NCBI GenBank assembly: GCA_020698575.1
Contig: CM036252.1
Span: 10,788,901-10,852,900 of the forward strand
Source of the DNA: Bostrychus sinensis
Lineage: Eukaryota; Chordata; Actinopteri; Gobiiformes; Eleotridae
Length of the DNA stretch: 64,000 bases
Direction: 5' to 3'
Within the stretch, counting starts at the first letter, position 1, and every line of letters starts with the position of its first letter. A model generated the notes under the pieces. The model saw only the letters and a program-made list of their open reading frames with translations. It did no database searches and was not told the DNA's origin. The position numbers and the translations under genes are program-made. This document shows, one piece after another, positions 50,901 through 60,584 of the stretch.

Positions 50901-51009
50901 ACACACACAGTCAGTACATTTACATGAAGATGAAGAGTAGTGACCCAGGAGAACTCACCGCAGACGCACGGAGTCAGGAGGACGAACAGGAGCTCTCCGA
51001 GAGACATCT
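41911..51009 (-). CDS. one-V-domain Ig membrane protein (B7/PD-L1-like), intron carries a retrotransposon
   Basis: Minus-strand coding exons are 51,007-50,959 (signal peptide MSLGELLFVLLTPCVCG), 42,650-42,303 (V-set domain) and 42,113-41,911 (stalk, transmembrane helix, tail). Phases agree (1, 1) and give 600 nt and 199 aa. The domain ends in the typical SSEDSGLYSC. At the usual first-cysteine position it reads SVSLEW, and a Cys pair (LDICC) lies further on, a layout I associate with a teleost-specific V-set family. The helix is near residues 152-171. The tail is about 15 residues without tyrosine. A non-coding first exon probably lies at 51,285-51,247, downstream of a TATA box. Intron 1 contains the whole Ty3/Gypsy element, which joins the gene six bases from the acceptor AG. 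Binding partner unknown; B7-like resemblance is tentative. Confidence 0.72.
42654..42657. other. target site duplication, left copy
   Basis: TACG directly precedes the left LTR and is repeated as TACG at 50,896-50,899 directly after the right LTR. This marks a normal integrase-mediated insertion. Confidence 0.85.
42658..43414 (-). repeat. 3' LTR (757 bp)
   Basis: On the minus strand it begins TGTGATATGTATAAATGG and ends GGGGTGTAACA (TG...CA). A poly(A) signal AATAAA lies at 42,728-42,733. A 72-bp stretch is present twice inside it (42,667-42,738 and 43,012-43,083). Confidence 0.95.
43415..43426 (-). promoter_or_regulatory. polypurine tract
   Basis: On the minus strand AGTGGGGGAGAG lies directly before the 3' LTR. 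This is the expected primer site for plus-strand DNA synthesis. Confidence 0.85.
43733..48364 (-). CDS. pol: retrotransposon Pol polyprotein with N-terminal MYND-type finger
   Basis: A 1,543-codon open frame. Domains in order: a MYND-type zinc finger (about residues 18-57; C-x2-C, QCSSC, FYCTKAC, HKRQC); an aspartic protease with ALWDSGSQVS; a reverse transcriptase with LLDQGKAYHQ and the catalytic PYLDDTLVYS; an RNase H with FIVHTDASHKGLGAVLYQ; an integrase with an HNNMGH zinc-binding start and a D,D,E core (VCIDFLHL, HHDQGGEF, NGQVERMNR); and a GPY/F-like end. The C-terminal part is Pro- and Glu-rich. The integrase zinc end reads CSC rather than CxxC, which may be a clade trait. The frame overlaps the end of gag by 28 nt in the -1 frame and is likely expressed by frameshift. 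The ATG given is only the first in frame. Confidence 0.95.
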   Translation of the reverse strand: MVTTEGRVLTITHKSQPCANCKQVDPDKNLRQCSSCKKTFYCTKACQKQHWNEHKRQCNELKTKDKGGTAHVPLPPAHVNTLHKVTSLVGRQCLVECLLDGHRLQALWDSGSQVSIIDERWKADYLPHTELKDVAEIMDSPAQLTLTAANGTNMPYLGWIETTFQLVSGTDTAEQLIIPMLVMKGWHLSHPIIGYNVIEYILNKTEKSKQYSTVRKAFPSLKRHRVKAFIQAVSAVRVDEFKVKTKRDSITVPKRSHIQIECRVATQPFKEDMTMLFEPDLNPQWPDNLEFFDTLVKIKSGTLPVITVDVSNPTDHDIVLSGRTVVGTVQTITAVLPAQMFEKATSVATVNHTSTQVPCSSSEKWDPAVDLSHLSDEQGFVVKQMLREECHSFSRSDNDIGCIENLKMTISLKDHEPVKRTYMSVPRPLYQEMKSYLHDLIAQGWVRKSNSSYSSPVVCVRKKDGTLRLCIDYRDLNRKTHPDRQPIPRVQDIMDSLGGNSWFSLLDQGKAYHQGFMSEESRPLTAFVTPWGLYEWIRIPFGLMNAPAAFQRCMEECLDGLRDNICIPYLDDTLVYSKTFKDHVEDVRKVLQRLRDFGIKLKPSKCDMFKSEVRYLGRIVSAEGSRVDPADFEAVRALKDIRPQNVGQLRKMLGLLSYYRQYIKDFSRKASCLYELLKADKDTENLDTTKGTKTKSKKASQVVPSTTQIVWTDQHQNALEELIDCLLHPPVLGFPDFTQPFIVHTDASHKGLGAVLYQRQNGKLRVIAYGSRTLTAAEKNYHFHAGKLEFLALKWAITDKFRDYLYYAPTFTVYSDNNPLTYILSTAKLNATTSRWVAELADFHFTIKYKPGKENGDADALSRMPLDVETLMRDCSEEFPPDAIAAAIQAIEAQKQCPATWTLSAVTMSVTTQGESVEASLKVIPKEHIREAQNSDPVISPVLQCKQSDSKPPTKELRTFSPKTKCLFRDWDKMVLDSDGILYRATSVRKQLVLPKQYKKMVLEELHNNMGHQGVDRTVSLVRDRFFWPYMQSDIEHYVTKVCSCIKQKKPCSDTRAPLTNIVTTQPFELVCIDFLHLDKCKGGYEYILVIVDHFTRFAQAYATTSKSGKTAANLIFNDYALRFGFPSRIHHDQGGEFENQLFSQLKKLSGIAGSRTTPYHPMGNGQVERMNRTLLQMLKTLTETQKSNWKESVNKLVYAYNCTRCEVTGYSPFYLLFGRTPRLPVDLLFGLYSDSSFSDHRDYVDKWKKGMEEAYVIANDNAKKAADKSKRHYDTKVRSSVLRPGERVLVKNLTPRGGPGKLRDYWEDTVHTVVRQMGPELPIYEVRPERGKGRPRVLHRNLLMSCDHLPFGPGKSNPVNHKLRMKDKPTRDVQESDDEDSGDEYCFYYAPPRLPVDQSADSPAETEPPAVTHQPPALAPAAPPPEPPGGDNLDVPDSPAEEKTGEGTTREETTASAASDQPVSSPPAPPSSVAPEEQTPQRPQRERHPPRRMTYDQLGIPSCYSVQPAPQLFPVYPGLIRWLPALQPYYTQSPGLYGLQQT
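48335..48376 (-). promoter_or_regulatory. -1 ribosomal frameshift signal between gag and pol
   Basis: In gag codons the sequence reads CA-T TTA AAC, an X XXY YYZ slippery heptamer at 48,376-48,370. After a 7-nt spacer (AGGCAAT) comes a hairpin at 48,362-48,335. Its stems are GGTTA with TAACC and CACT with AGTG, separated by one C-T mismatch, and its 8-nt loop is GAGGGGCG. A one-base backward slip leads exactly into the pol frame. Heptamer, spacing and stem match known viral and retroelement frameshift sites; activity itself is inferred. Confidence 0.85.
48337..49884 (-). CDS. gag: retrotransposon Gag polyprotein
   Basis: A 515-residue structural protein expected to form the particle and bind the element RNA. 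The N-terminal 100 residues are acidic and helical in character. The middle part, about residues 150-340, has the length and helix-rich look of a Gypsy capsid. A Pro/Gln-rich linker follows. The end has one CCHC zinc knuckle (CYFCGSGEHFQAGC, starting near residue 478), preceded by another cysteine cluster (CHVC and CTHC) that may bind zinc as well. The last codons overlap pol. The start at 49,884 is the first ATG after the primer site leader of about 250 nt. Confidence 0.9.
   Translation of the reverse strand: MTTVEELREEVVGEMHTFSKDNLVSICEFLSIADKINVSGKTRLSLLTHILLYIEREEITELEDEGMSELLILKDKITEIVNGTDGEAEITEQTVTKLDNTGHTDEQRTLTPLVTEKAYTTNNIVANLQPQLNSHSVSSLPLSNVQQQPSPYWQKDFKISGQIGEPGQKDKLTFSSLAHQIENGLNRGYSELDIVDAVIRAILPGLQLRSYLEGKAQLTLPSLRRILRSHFQEKSATELYKQLASEVQLHKETAQSFLMRILDLKQKVLFASQESESGLKYDPSLVQRMCLHTILTGLQSDSVRIDMQPLLLDSDTPDELLLERLNIACANETERRNKKRCLASQSVTNVNVVQSEDTLPAKCPVREVKAKIPPELLTELAELKTGVASLKGLSAEIAQIKETLQQPVLSPQAYTQPPVMHPGGEQQQQYYDYQGPHQRPAPLPPHYPAQHYTSQPARLQRRCHVCQQTGANERCTHCYFCGSGEHFQAGCKFRGLRPSKERHLNRQWLPLRGEC
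50118..50136 (-). promoter_or_regulatory. primer binding site, tRNA-Thr type
   Basis: Two bases inside the 5' LTR, the plus strand reads AATCCCAGCGGTGCCTCCA. As I recall it, this is the 3' end of vertebrate tRNA-Thr with its added CCA. The element RNA therefore carries the complement and would be primed by tRNA-Thr. The match should be confirmed against a tRNA set. Confidence 0.8.
50139..50895 (-). repeat. 5' LTR (757 bp)
   Basis: Same length and, as far as I compared by eye, same sequence as the 3' LTR, including the internal 72-bp duplication (50,148-50,219 and 50,493-50,564). It should contain the element promoter. Confidence 0.95.
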
Positions 51010-51246
51010 CTGTGAGAAAGACACACTTTTAGACTTAAGCTTCATGAAACTCACTGATCACAGCTGAAGGCAGCAGTGGTTTGTGTTTAGCAGACTGTCG
51101 AATTGTCTCAGTAGTAGAGCAAAATTAACCTTTCCTGAGGGTGAGTCCCAGGTGGACCACTAAACTAACCCCTTTAAAACCCTTTACCTCACAAAGCTGG
51201 ATAACCACTCAGATAGGAAAAGTGGGAAAAAGAAGTGAAGACTTAC

Positions 51247-51323
51247 CTTTCTGAAGCGAAGATTGTTGAGCTGGTCCTCTTCTCAATTAACTATCACTAA
51301 AAAGTGACTTTCCTTTATATAGA
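51247..51323 (-). promoter_or_regulatory. TATA box and non-coding first exon of the V-domain gene
   Basis: On the minus strand TATATAAA lies at 51,321-51,314. About 30 bases downstream a short segment ends GCTTCAGAAAG followed by the donor GTAAGT (exon end 51,247). The next acceptor, CTTTCTCACAG, is two bases before the start codon. This gives a classic TATA promoter with a split 5' UTR; the exact transcription start is inferred. Confidence 0.6.
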
Positions 51324-53671
51324 GGCAGCAAAAAATGTGAAGCAGTCAGTGTATGTCTTTTTTAGGGTGTATTTATTGCTTTCTTTCGTCAGAGCTCGAA
51401 TCTGTGATTATAGCTTGCTTGACTTAGTATGAGATTTCGGCACTCGTGCGTAGTGCTGAGACAGCGTGGCCGAGAGTGTTTACGCTTCCAATAAGCCCGG
51501 GATATATTCACAAAAACAGGCTTCGGGCGTCACTCTGGGCAGCATTATCTTGAGCACATAACGCTTCCATAAAATACCATTTGAATCTATGCCAAGCCAA
51601 GAAAAGCCAGTGAATCACACCTCGGCGGACCAAAATACGGCAAAACAGTATTCAGTAAATGAAATTACAGCAAGCCTCTGTGGTAGGAAAAAGTCTACGT
51701 CGTTCTCAGAATTTGCACAGCTTATATACAGTTCAAGGTGGCCTCATATCACCTCATATCACCTCATATCACCTCATTAGGGACTTCCCACCATGTCCTT
51801 ATTTGTACTTCCTTCTTGACCTTATTTGTACTTTCTGACCTCAGTTCCCCTTCTGGGACTTTCCACTAACCTCATCTACACTCCCCTCATTTCCTGTGTG
51901 AAACTGCGCAGCCGCACACTACCTCTTTAACAGTCACCTCTCTTTGACCTCTTACTCTGCCTATAGATTACAATGGTATTTAACACATACTTAAAACAAT
52001 TTGTTTCTTACTTTTAGCATACTTTTTGTAATTCTAAATATCACATAATAGTCACATCATTACATTGGTATCCCCTTGTAAAGCAAACGCATTAATGAAA
52101 AGAAAAGACAAGTGAATAATAAGTAGAACAACTTGAGTACTTATGATGATTAAATGAATAATGAGTAACATAGTAAAATAACATAGTATGTGTATAAGCA
52201 TTCATAGCAAATTTAGCTTTAGCAAATTTATCACTTAAGCAGTCAAGACTTTAGCTTAAACATATTATAAGCATTATGAGCATTATATACTATACTGTGT
52301 GACGTCACATTCACGCACCGAGGCGGCCTCTGGTGGTGATTAGCCGGGCCTTCAACACAGACTAAACACAAAACTTGAAGACTTACGCCTGCTCTGAGCA
52401 AAGCAAAGCTAAAACAGCAAACCAAGAGCCACAAAACTTTAAATGCAGGTTCAGTTCAGTCTTTCTGTAAAGTTTTTAAAGCCTCTTAACTCTGTTCTCT
52501 TGCTTTATAGACTACTACAGTACAGCAACAGTTGGGAGCTCCCAGCTGTTGCCTGCCTTTACAAAGCAGCAGTGCGACGTCTGTGAGGTTCAATGAACGC
52601 AGTGCACATCGGACAACAGACAAGGGTCTTGGTATGTTCATGGGAGGAGTCTGCAGACTCAGAGACAGTGTCCTGTAAGATCACACAGCTCTGTTTTGGT
52701 GACACTACTGAGCTGTGGTGATGTTAGCGACTTTTCTACCTCACAGAGAGACAGTGCTGCAGAGTGAGGACACTCACAGACATTTATATTATGAGAGAGT
52801 GAGAGGAGAGCGCAGCAGGATCAGAACCATCTCCGTCCTGTGGGACAGATCACATACAGAGTAAAACACTGAGGAGAGCTTCCTGTGGACCTTTAAAGTA
52901 TTTGACCCAAGTTAAAATACAGCTCCATCAATCAACAGAGGAATAGTAACAGAATAATTATAGTTTTCTCAGATATTTGCAAAGATAAACCCATAAAATC
53001 AAATCTATTACCAGTAATAAGATTTAATAAATGTAGTTAAATGTCCCACAGCTCATGTTTGTGTGCAAGAAACAACACAAAAGATGTTCTCAACAAATAT
53101 ACATTAATATAAGTAACTGAACATAACTTCAGTTCTAACACACACACAGTGCACAGTGGCTGCTGCAGTCAGACTTACTGTTAGAGAGGCAACCCTGGTC
53201 CACAGGTCTCAAAAAAAAAGAAAAAGAAAAAAGAAAAAAAAAATCCTTTTTATGTCTTCTCAGGTCAAAAATAAAAAGGATTTCTCCAAAAACACAGTTG
53301 TTGTTGTGAGCTCCTGATCCTCTGCAGCATTATCCAACAGCTGTCTGTGCAGCTTCAGCTCAGAGTTTATCTGTACACTTTCTGTCAAAACTGTTCACAG
53401 AAGCCGCGTTTTCCTACAAGATGCTTTTATAGTCAGATGTGGCGCTAGACCCGCCCTATTTTGATGACGTAGGATATCCTCTATGTCTCGGGTACAGAAT
53501 TTGCCTAAGCGAAGTGAATATTTAAATAAGCGAAGTGACATTGACAAAAGTGACTGTTTGACTGCTTAGAGAAATGTCTCCTGTGCGCCCACACAAAGAG
53601 GCAGAAGCCGAGTCAGCCAACTGTGAGGTCTGGTGTTTTTTTGTTTTTTTTTGTATGTGGTTATTGTTGGC
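51324..53671. other. upstream region of the V-domain gene, no gene recognised
   Basis: Contains a short ATCACCTCAT tandem repeat at about 51,744-51,777 and an A/G-rich run near 53,210-53,250. The remainder is ordinary non-coding sequence. No exon could be supported. Confidence 0.4.
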
Positions 53672-54825
53672 ACGACACTTTTGGATGAAAGTGGCACTAG
53701 TTTGTTTAGTTTGTTTTAAAAACAAAAAAGCTGCACTAGTTGTTAGAACTGCGGCGCATATGCACGACAACTATGGCCTTCCTCGGCGTCGTGGGTTCGA
53801 GTCCTGACTCCGACACTTTGCTGAATGTCTCTCCCCATAATTTTCTGTCACTGCTCCAATCTACGCTGTTTACTAAAACCTGAAAATGGCCCAAAAATAA
53901 TCTTAACAACAAAAAAGCATTAATGTGAGGTGGGACCATATTGTAAAAACAGCTAAGAGATAAACAGAAGTAGAGTTCATGGCGTCTCCGTGAGTTTTGA
54001 GTCCACAGCCACAGTTTCTGTATAAAACAAAACTTCCTTTGGCTTTGAACGAAATTCAAAACATCAGTAATTCTGTAAATAACCCACAGTATGTTTTGCC
54101 TTTGCTGGGAACACTGTTGATTCTTTATTTTGATATGTTGTATTGTTTTGTCCTGGTTACGGTTAACTTTCTGTTTTGACAATGTGCACTTTTATTTTTT
54201 AAGTGGTGTTTTCTGTGGTGGCGCTGTTACGCTGTACTTTATTAGCTTGGTAAAAAGGGAAAAAAGTTTGACGGAGCAATAAGCATGATGTTATTAGCTA
54301 ACTACCCCTCTGAAGAGGCACAAGGTAGGTTTGTGGTTTGACAGAATATTTCTGATAATTTAATGTTTTTATTTTACGTGTTGAAGTATTTGTTCTGTTC
54401 AAATTTCTGTTGACTGGGATAATTGTGGGTCCTGACAAGCTAAAGCTCATGTTTATGTACTTGCTAATGCGTAAAAGAGTTTGTGTATTGTATTCGGTAT
54501 TTACACACGTTTTGTGTGTTTCCCCAGCTCTTACGGCAGATTTAATGATTTAAAGACATTAAATCAGAGAATCACCAGTTAAAGTGTCGACCTTCATTCA
54601 GGGGGATATGCTACAAATTCAATAATGAATATGATCTCGTTGTTATTCTGTGTTTTCCTAAAATCCTCGCTGAAGTGAAGTCAGACAGTAATATATACAT
54701 ATTATACATAAATGCATTAAAATTACTTGGAACAACTTTTTTTTTCTTTTCTTTTTTGTGTCTATTACGACCACAGTGTGTTTGTAAACGAGCTGCTCTT
54801 TAGGAACACAACATAAAACCAGGGC
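53672..54825. repeat. segmental duplication, copy B
   Basis: Matches 39,290-39,680 and 39,690-40,130 in the same orientation, with about 540 bases inserted (about 54,075-54,615) and a stretch missing relative to copy A. It carries the same tRNA-like relic at about 53,743-53,815. Confidence 0.75.
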
Positions 54826-55560
54826 TGGATTAAGGATTTTAGAGGCCCTAGGCTACTACATTTTGAGGGCCCTTTCTGAAGTTTTAAAGCAACTAAAACC
54901 TAAACTCTCTGCATCATTAAACATCATTATAAACTTTGTTGTCTGCTATTTTGTTAGTATAAAATAATTCATTAATGGACATACCTGTTTTTATTACATT
55001 TATTTTAATTTAATAGTAGCACACTATGGTGTTCAATCATTAAAAAAAACAAAAAAAAAATTTATATTTATTATTTTTTATATATTTTACAATGTCTAAA
55101 CGGATCGGACAAATCTTTACAGGCCCAGGAAAATTCTAATCCTATAAAAGTACCCAAAACAACAACAACTACAGTAACACAGGCCTGCAAAACATTTCAT
55201 TTTTAAGCATCAACCAGGTTTCATTTCAAACAATTTACACATCTAAAGCCGCAATTAGGCCTGAGCTAAACCATTTCAAACATATCTCAAAATGTAATAC
55301 TAATAATAACACAATCAGCTGCTCTTCTACATCTGCATCCCACAACATTGTATTTTTAAGAATTCCTGACATTTATTTCCCCTGCATTTCACCACTGATT
55401 ATATTTCAGCAAGTTGTGAGTAATTCAGTTCCTCCAGGGTTTCGCGAGCAAATTTTGTGATTGTTGCACATATATTATGCCATTAATGAATAATAAACAT
55501 ATATATCCTGAATTTGAATTTTTGCATTTATTTATTTCTCCATAAAAACTGTCCCTCTCT
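54826..55560. other. gene-free stretch with transposon-like start
   Basis: Begins CAGGGCTGGATTAAGGATTT and AGGCCCTAGGCTAC, words typical of a common fish DNA transposon end. A GC-rich counterpart may lie near 56,580-56,640. The remainder is AT-rich. Confidence 0.35.
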
Positions 55561-56200
55561 CGCGTCTTTGCGGTGGTTTTCTGTTCACCTCGCGCACACA
55601 TGATCCACTACAGAGCCAGTCCCAAGCTGGAGCCTGATGGACCCGTCTCCCTCCTGTCCCACACTTCACACTGCCACAGGTCTGACCAGAGCCTGGGACA
55701 CCTCTGTAGCCCTCCTGTCTGTAGTTTAGGTTTAGGTTTTGCATGTTGGCTGTTTAAACCAAACAGGCCCGGGACACTCTGCTGTGTGCCGCTGAGTCAC
55801 GTGACCGCGCGGCGACGCAGAGCGGAGAGAGAGGCGGCCGCGGATCAGAGCATGAGGTGAGTGAAGAGGCTGCTCCTGATGCAATGAGTGAAAATAAGTC
55901 TCCTCAAACACGAGAAGTCGACAGTTAGGTCTAATTCCCGTCCAATAACAGAACTGTTTTTCAGCGTGAGAAATGCGAGGTGTGGCGTGTGCGTGAGGAG
56001 AAATGCGTGTGTCTCACGGTGAATGCGTGAGACCTGAGAGCTCTGTCTATGAGTGCGCCGCACCTCCACCGCAGCTCCGCGCCGCTTTGTCTGTGGCTCA
56101 GCCCGAGCTCCGGCTGCATTACCAGAGGCTGCTCCGCTCGGAACAGGGGACGGCCCACAGACAGCGGCAAGTGCAGCAAAATGAAGTTTTAAAGGAAAAT
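55561..56200 (+). promoter_or_regulatory. CpG-rich region, possible orphan promoter
   Basis: GC and CpG content rise sharply. A palindromic E-box GTCACGTGAC lies at 55,796-55,805, followed by ACCGCGCGGCGACGCAG and a possible first exon end (GAGCATGAG before GTGAGT near 55,858). No downstream exon could be joined in phase, so the gene, if any, is unknown. Confidence 0.3.
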
Positions 56201-59200
56201 TTCAGCGATAATTGACCAAAGTTGTGGAAAAGTTGCGGAGTTTGTACAAAGTTGCAGGGTTGCGCTGAATTCACTGGGTTGGCTTGATTTTGCGTTGCCT
56301 TCGCAACATCGCGAAATCCTGAAGAAACTGCTGCTAGCAACTGCCGAGAGATGAGTTGTTTCCCCTGAAGCACAGTTGTCTTCGTGGTTATTTTCATCGT
56401 TAGTTTTTTTTTTTTTTTTTTTTTTTAAAGCCAGTTAGTTTTGAATTTTGATTAATCTTTTGGCACTTAACTATTTTTAATTGCCGTTTTCTTCTTTTCT
56501 GGGGCCCACTTTCATGTTTGCGGGGTGCAGGATTCATTTTGATCTTAATGCAGATTTATTTGAATCGCTGCTCATTGAGGCCCCCTGCTGGCTGGGGCCC
56601 CAGGCTGCAGCCTATGTAGCCTGCTCCTATAAGACGGCCTTGGAGAGGGCCACTGTTGAACCCAGCGAACATAGGCTACTGTTATTTACATATTACTTTA
56701 CTTTACTTTACTTTACTTTACTTTATTGTCCATTTAATGGAAATTTGTCTTTGGTTCACCTTCAGTCACACAGTCCAACAAATACAACACGATACAATAA
56801 ATACACAACATGGTTGCAGGATACAAATCCCAAAGACAATTTGTACAGAAAAACACCATCATTTAATCATTTGAAAAAAGTGCTGCTTAATATTTCACCA
56901 GTGCTTGTTTAATAAACTGACTGCATTAGGGACAAATGACCCTTTATAGACTTTTTAGTTGCTAGAGGCGTTCTATAGCGTCGTCCAGAAGGCATTAAAC
57001 TAAATTCACTAAACAAAGGATGTTCAGTGTCACTGGAAATAGATGTAGCCATCCTGAACATAGCAGTCTGATAAAGAAGGTCCAGTTGTTTTTGGTCTCG
57101 ACCAATGATCTTCCCTGCATTTTTGACCAATCCTGTTCAGCTTGTTCTTATTAGCCACAGTCAAAAAACCAAACCAGACAGTGATATTGAAAAATAAAAC
57201 ACTTTCAATCAGACTGACATAGACTCTCTCAAGAACATGTGGATATTCACGTTGACATTAAACGCATGCAGAGTCGAGGTAACTCCGCCCCTGGATCCTT
57301 GTCTCTCCTCCTCCTTCAGAGGGGATCACCACCTCCGTCTACGTTACATCTGCGGGGTTCATAGCAACCGTGGGCTGTTTTTTTGGCTTCCCTGTGCTGT
57401 GAGTTTGTCCCAGCCTTTAGCTGCTGTTCAGTTACGCTTCATAAGAACAGGAGACAGTCTCCTGCACGGCCTGTGACCGTCAGAGTCTTTGTTTATTTCT
57501 GTCTGATGAGGCTCACGTTTCTAAACTCCAGGCCATTTCTGTCAAAATAAAGACAGAGAGGTCTAAGTGGTCATTTCAACAAAAGGAGAATGTTGAAGCA
57601 GAAGTATAAGGCGAATGAGGGTAACTTTTAATTTATTTATCACCAAACCACGCGTATTTTATCAAATTTTATTTTACTTTCGTTTTCTAGAGACGCCCAA
57701 AAACACAACTAAAGCCACAAGTAAATGTTTAAATCCACATCGAAACAGTTTCCGTCGTGTTTCGACTTTAAATCAGAGCTCATTTCTGCTCAGAAATCCT
57801 CTTTACTTCTTGATCTATCGTCTCTTTCTTTGGTCACTTCCTGATTCAGTTTGGAGAGGTTGGCGGAGAATGAACGGTGCGCCTTTTTACGCACGGAGCT
57901 TTTGGATAAAATGTGACAACAGATTTTGAAAAGTAGCTTTTAATATGAGTCAACTTTGAATACAACAAACGCAGACTGAGAAAATATACATATATATATA
58001 TAGAATAATAAGAATAAGTCCCGTTGGTCTGGCGCGTCCTCCTCGGATCCTCGCTGAGATCTGGCTCTGAGCAGACCTGACCTGGGTTTTTGTTGGTGGG
58101 AGGAGTTTGGTAAGATTACATAACCAAGCAGAGCAGTGACTTTTATAAATTGGTCAAACAGCACAGTCAGAAATCCCCTTATCACAGCTTTTTCTTTTTT
58201 TTTTTTTTAGCCTCATTTGACTTTATAATTCATCATTAAACAATAATACAGTTTATATTCTGATCTCCTGTCGCCTCTGTTGCGATATTTTGTTGTACCA
58301 AAGTCTGGTCCTTGAGTACTTTAGAGTAAATATACTGTAACAACAAAAGTAGTCAAAAATGTCAAAAGATTGCATAAATAAAAAAAGTAAAATAAAATAA
58401 AAATACTGACAGCACAAATTACTAGGCCTACATTTACTTTTACTGTTCTGTGAACTGCTGCTGTATACTGATACTTCTACCACTGCTACTACTGCTACTA
58501 CTGATACTATTACTACCTTCAAGTACTTCATTTTAGAGTCTGCATGACTGGATGTTATAATTTTTCATTTATTTCAGAGAAGATTAATTAACATCTGGTT
58601 AACAAACGTTTTCAAATATATCAACTTCTTTATTCTATTAACTATAATACAATATACATATATACACTTATATACACTATACATCAGTGTTGTAGAACAT
58701 TTCTCGAGTCCAAGTCACTTTGTTTGAGTCCGAGTCCAAGCATCATCAGTATCATTCCACTACAGTCTGCAGTTCAAGTTCAAGCACAGTCTGCAGTGGT
58801 GCAGTGCTGCCCCCTCCTGGCCCAGGGTGGAACTGTGCTTCAGTAGTACAGGTGTAACTTGGGTAAAGTGCAGTTCAAAGTATCATCTTCTACTGTAACC
58901 TCAGACACGGATCTGAACGGGCCCCAAGCTCCACAGAAAAGAGAAGTTCTTCCACTCCTGGTTTTTAAATCATTTACAGTCACTGCCTCATCTTGAATGA
59001 TCCGATTCTGCTAAACCCACTTTTTTGAGCCTTTAACCATGTTATAATGTCTGCCTTAAGAACATGTTTGGAGTTGGTTTTATTTGTATTTTATCTTGTG
59101 AAGCACTTTGGAGGTTGTTTTTTTTTTTAAATGTGCTGTATAAATAAACTTTGAATTGAATGTTAGGAGAAGTCGACCCAGAGGCAGAGCCTGTACTGAG

Positions 59201-59869
59201 TTTCTCCTTTACATTTCATTAAAAGGTGAATTAAATGGGAGATGACTTTAAAACTGCTAAACTCAGCACGTTTGGACAAAATGCCAGAGAAGACACTTTT
59301 ACACAACATCAGAGGAACGCTTGTAGCTTGTGTCACTCATATTCCTCTGTTACTGAACTTACAGCTCTTATGGAAATAGCTGTGATGACATTTGGCTTTA
59401 GTTCATTCAAAAACCTAAAATACTGAAGCTACAACATGAACCTAAACTCTTAACAACATCATGACTCCAAAACCAGTTTGTCACATTTATTTTATTAAGA
59501 AAATATATGTTCAGAAAAAACATTTCACGTTACATTCAAATAACAAGTGCTTTGGAAATCAGTGCAACTTAAAAATAACTTGAAGTTTGAAACACAGCAG
59601 GACTCACAAAGTAACGAGAATTTAAGATAGAGCTACAGTAACAGACTTCAACATGTGCATTTCAAAAACAAAGACATGAAAACAAAATGCATGTTAGCAG
59701 TAAATGCATTTCTCCTGAGATCTTTAAAATATTTGTACAATATTTAAAGTCTAACCCACGCAAAAAAAAAAGGTAAGTTTTGTGTATTTAGATCCTTAAA
59801 CCATTTAGTTTTTTTGTATAAAGTTATATAAATGACTATTTTCTGTATAAAGTTAACAGCAGAGTCTTA
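56201..59869. other. gene-free stretch with simple repeats and local repeat modules
   Basis: Holds a poly-T run (about 56,405-56,427), a TTTAC run (about 56,697-56,724), another module containing TTTTTACGCACGGAGC (57,885-57,900) and a CTACTACTG run near 58,480-58,505. From about 59,358 to 59,720 it is homologous to 41,022-41,400. A membrane-like open stretch near 57,320-57,400 has exon-like borders but could not be joined to anything. Confidence 0.4.
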
Positions 59870-60055
59870 AGAAGGCCGGGACTCAGTGGCATAAAAAAGC
59901 ATCAGCATCAGACACATTTAGTCCCAGATCATTGATATACTGTAAATAAAGAAATAGCAGGGGGCCTAGGATAGAACCCTGTGGCACCCCCTTGTGGACA
60001 GTAACAAACTCAGAACCATTATATTTACTGCACTCAGTCCTATTACTCACACATT
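59870..60055 (-). pseudogene. LINE reverse transcriptase fragment, minus strand
   Basis: The minus strand encodes GVPQGSILGPLLF followed by YINDLG, the conserved block just before the catalytic YADD of non-LTR reverse transcriptases. Only this piece remains. It lies in the 3' flank of the cytokine receptor gene. Confidence 0.7.
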
Positions 60056-60584
60056 ATCTGAGTAATAGGAAGCAGCTGCTTTCTGTGACCGTCCTGAGTG
60101 AAGAGGTCTGCTTTTAAACATCATGGTCGATGTAGGGGGAGCAGATTTCTAGACCCAGAAACAGTGACACACTTTTTTTGTCAAAAATCATGGTGCATTT
60201 GAATTTAAAAAGCAACAAAAAGCTTCAGAAATCCATATTTGTCCATAGTAGCTAGAATAGGCTTCAGTCACCTGTGACCTGAAATAAGTGGAAGAAGATG
60301 AACAAATGAATATGTTGTATTTGGTTAAACTTATTGCATTAAACACAAAGATAACCATAGCCTACAATAATCTCATTAGGCAGATTTGCAGGGACAGAAG
60401 ACAGATGTTGGATTTGACAAAGATCCTCCTCTGCAGTCTTTGCATTATTCATTAATTCTTGTATCAATGACTGCCGCTCCTCACCCTTGTGCTCTGAGCT
60501 CACACTGTTGGACTGCTCTATGCATTTCTCTAAATCCCGGCAGCCAAGAGTCAGCAGACAGACCACCGGAAGCTCCACTGGAAG

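Noticed and set aside
57310..57405. Membrane-like exon reading TSVYVTSAGFIATVGCFFGF
   Set aside because: It has acceptor- and donor-like borders, but no neighbouring exon joins in phase and I cannot name a family.
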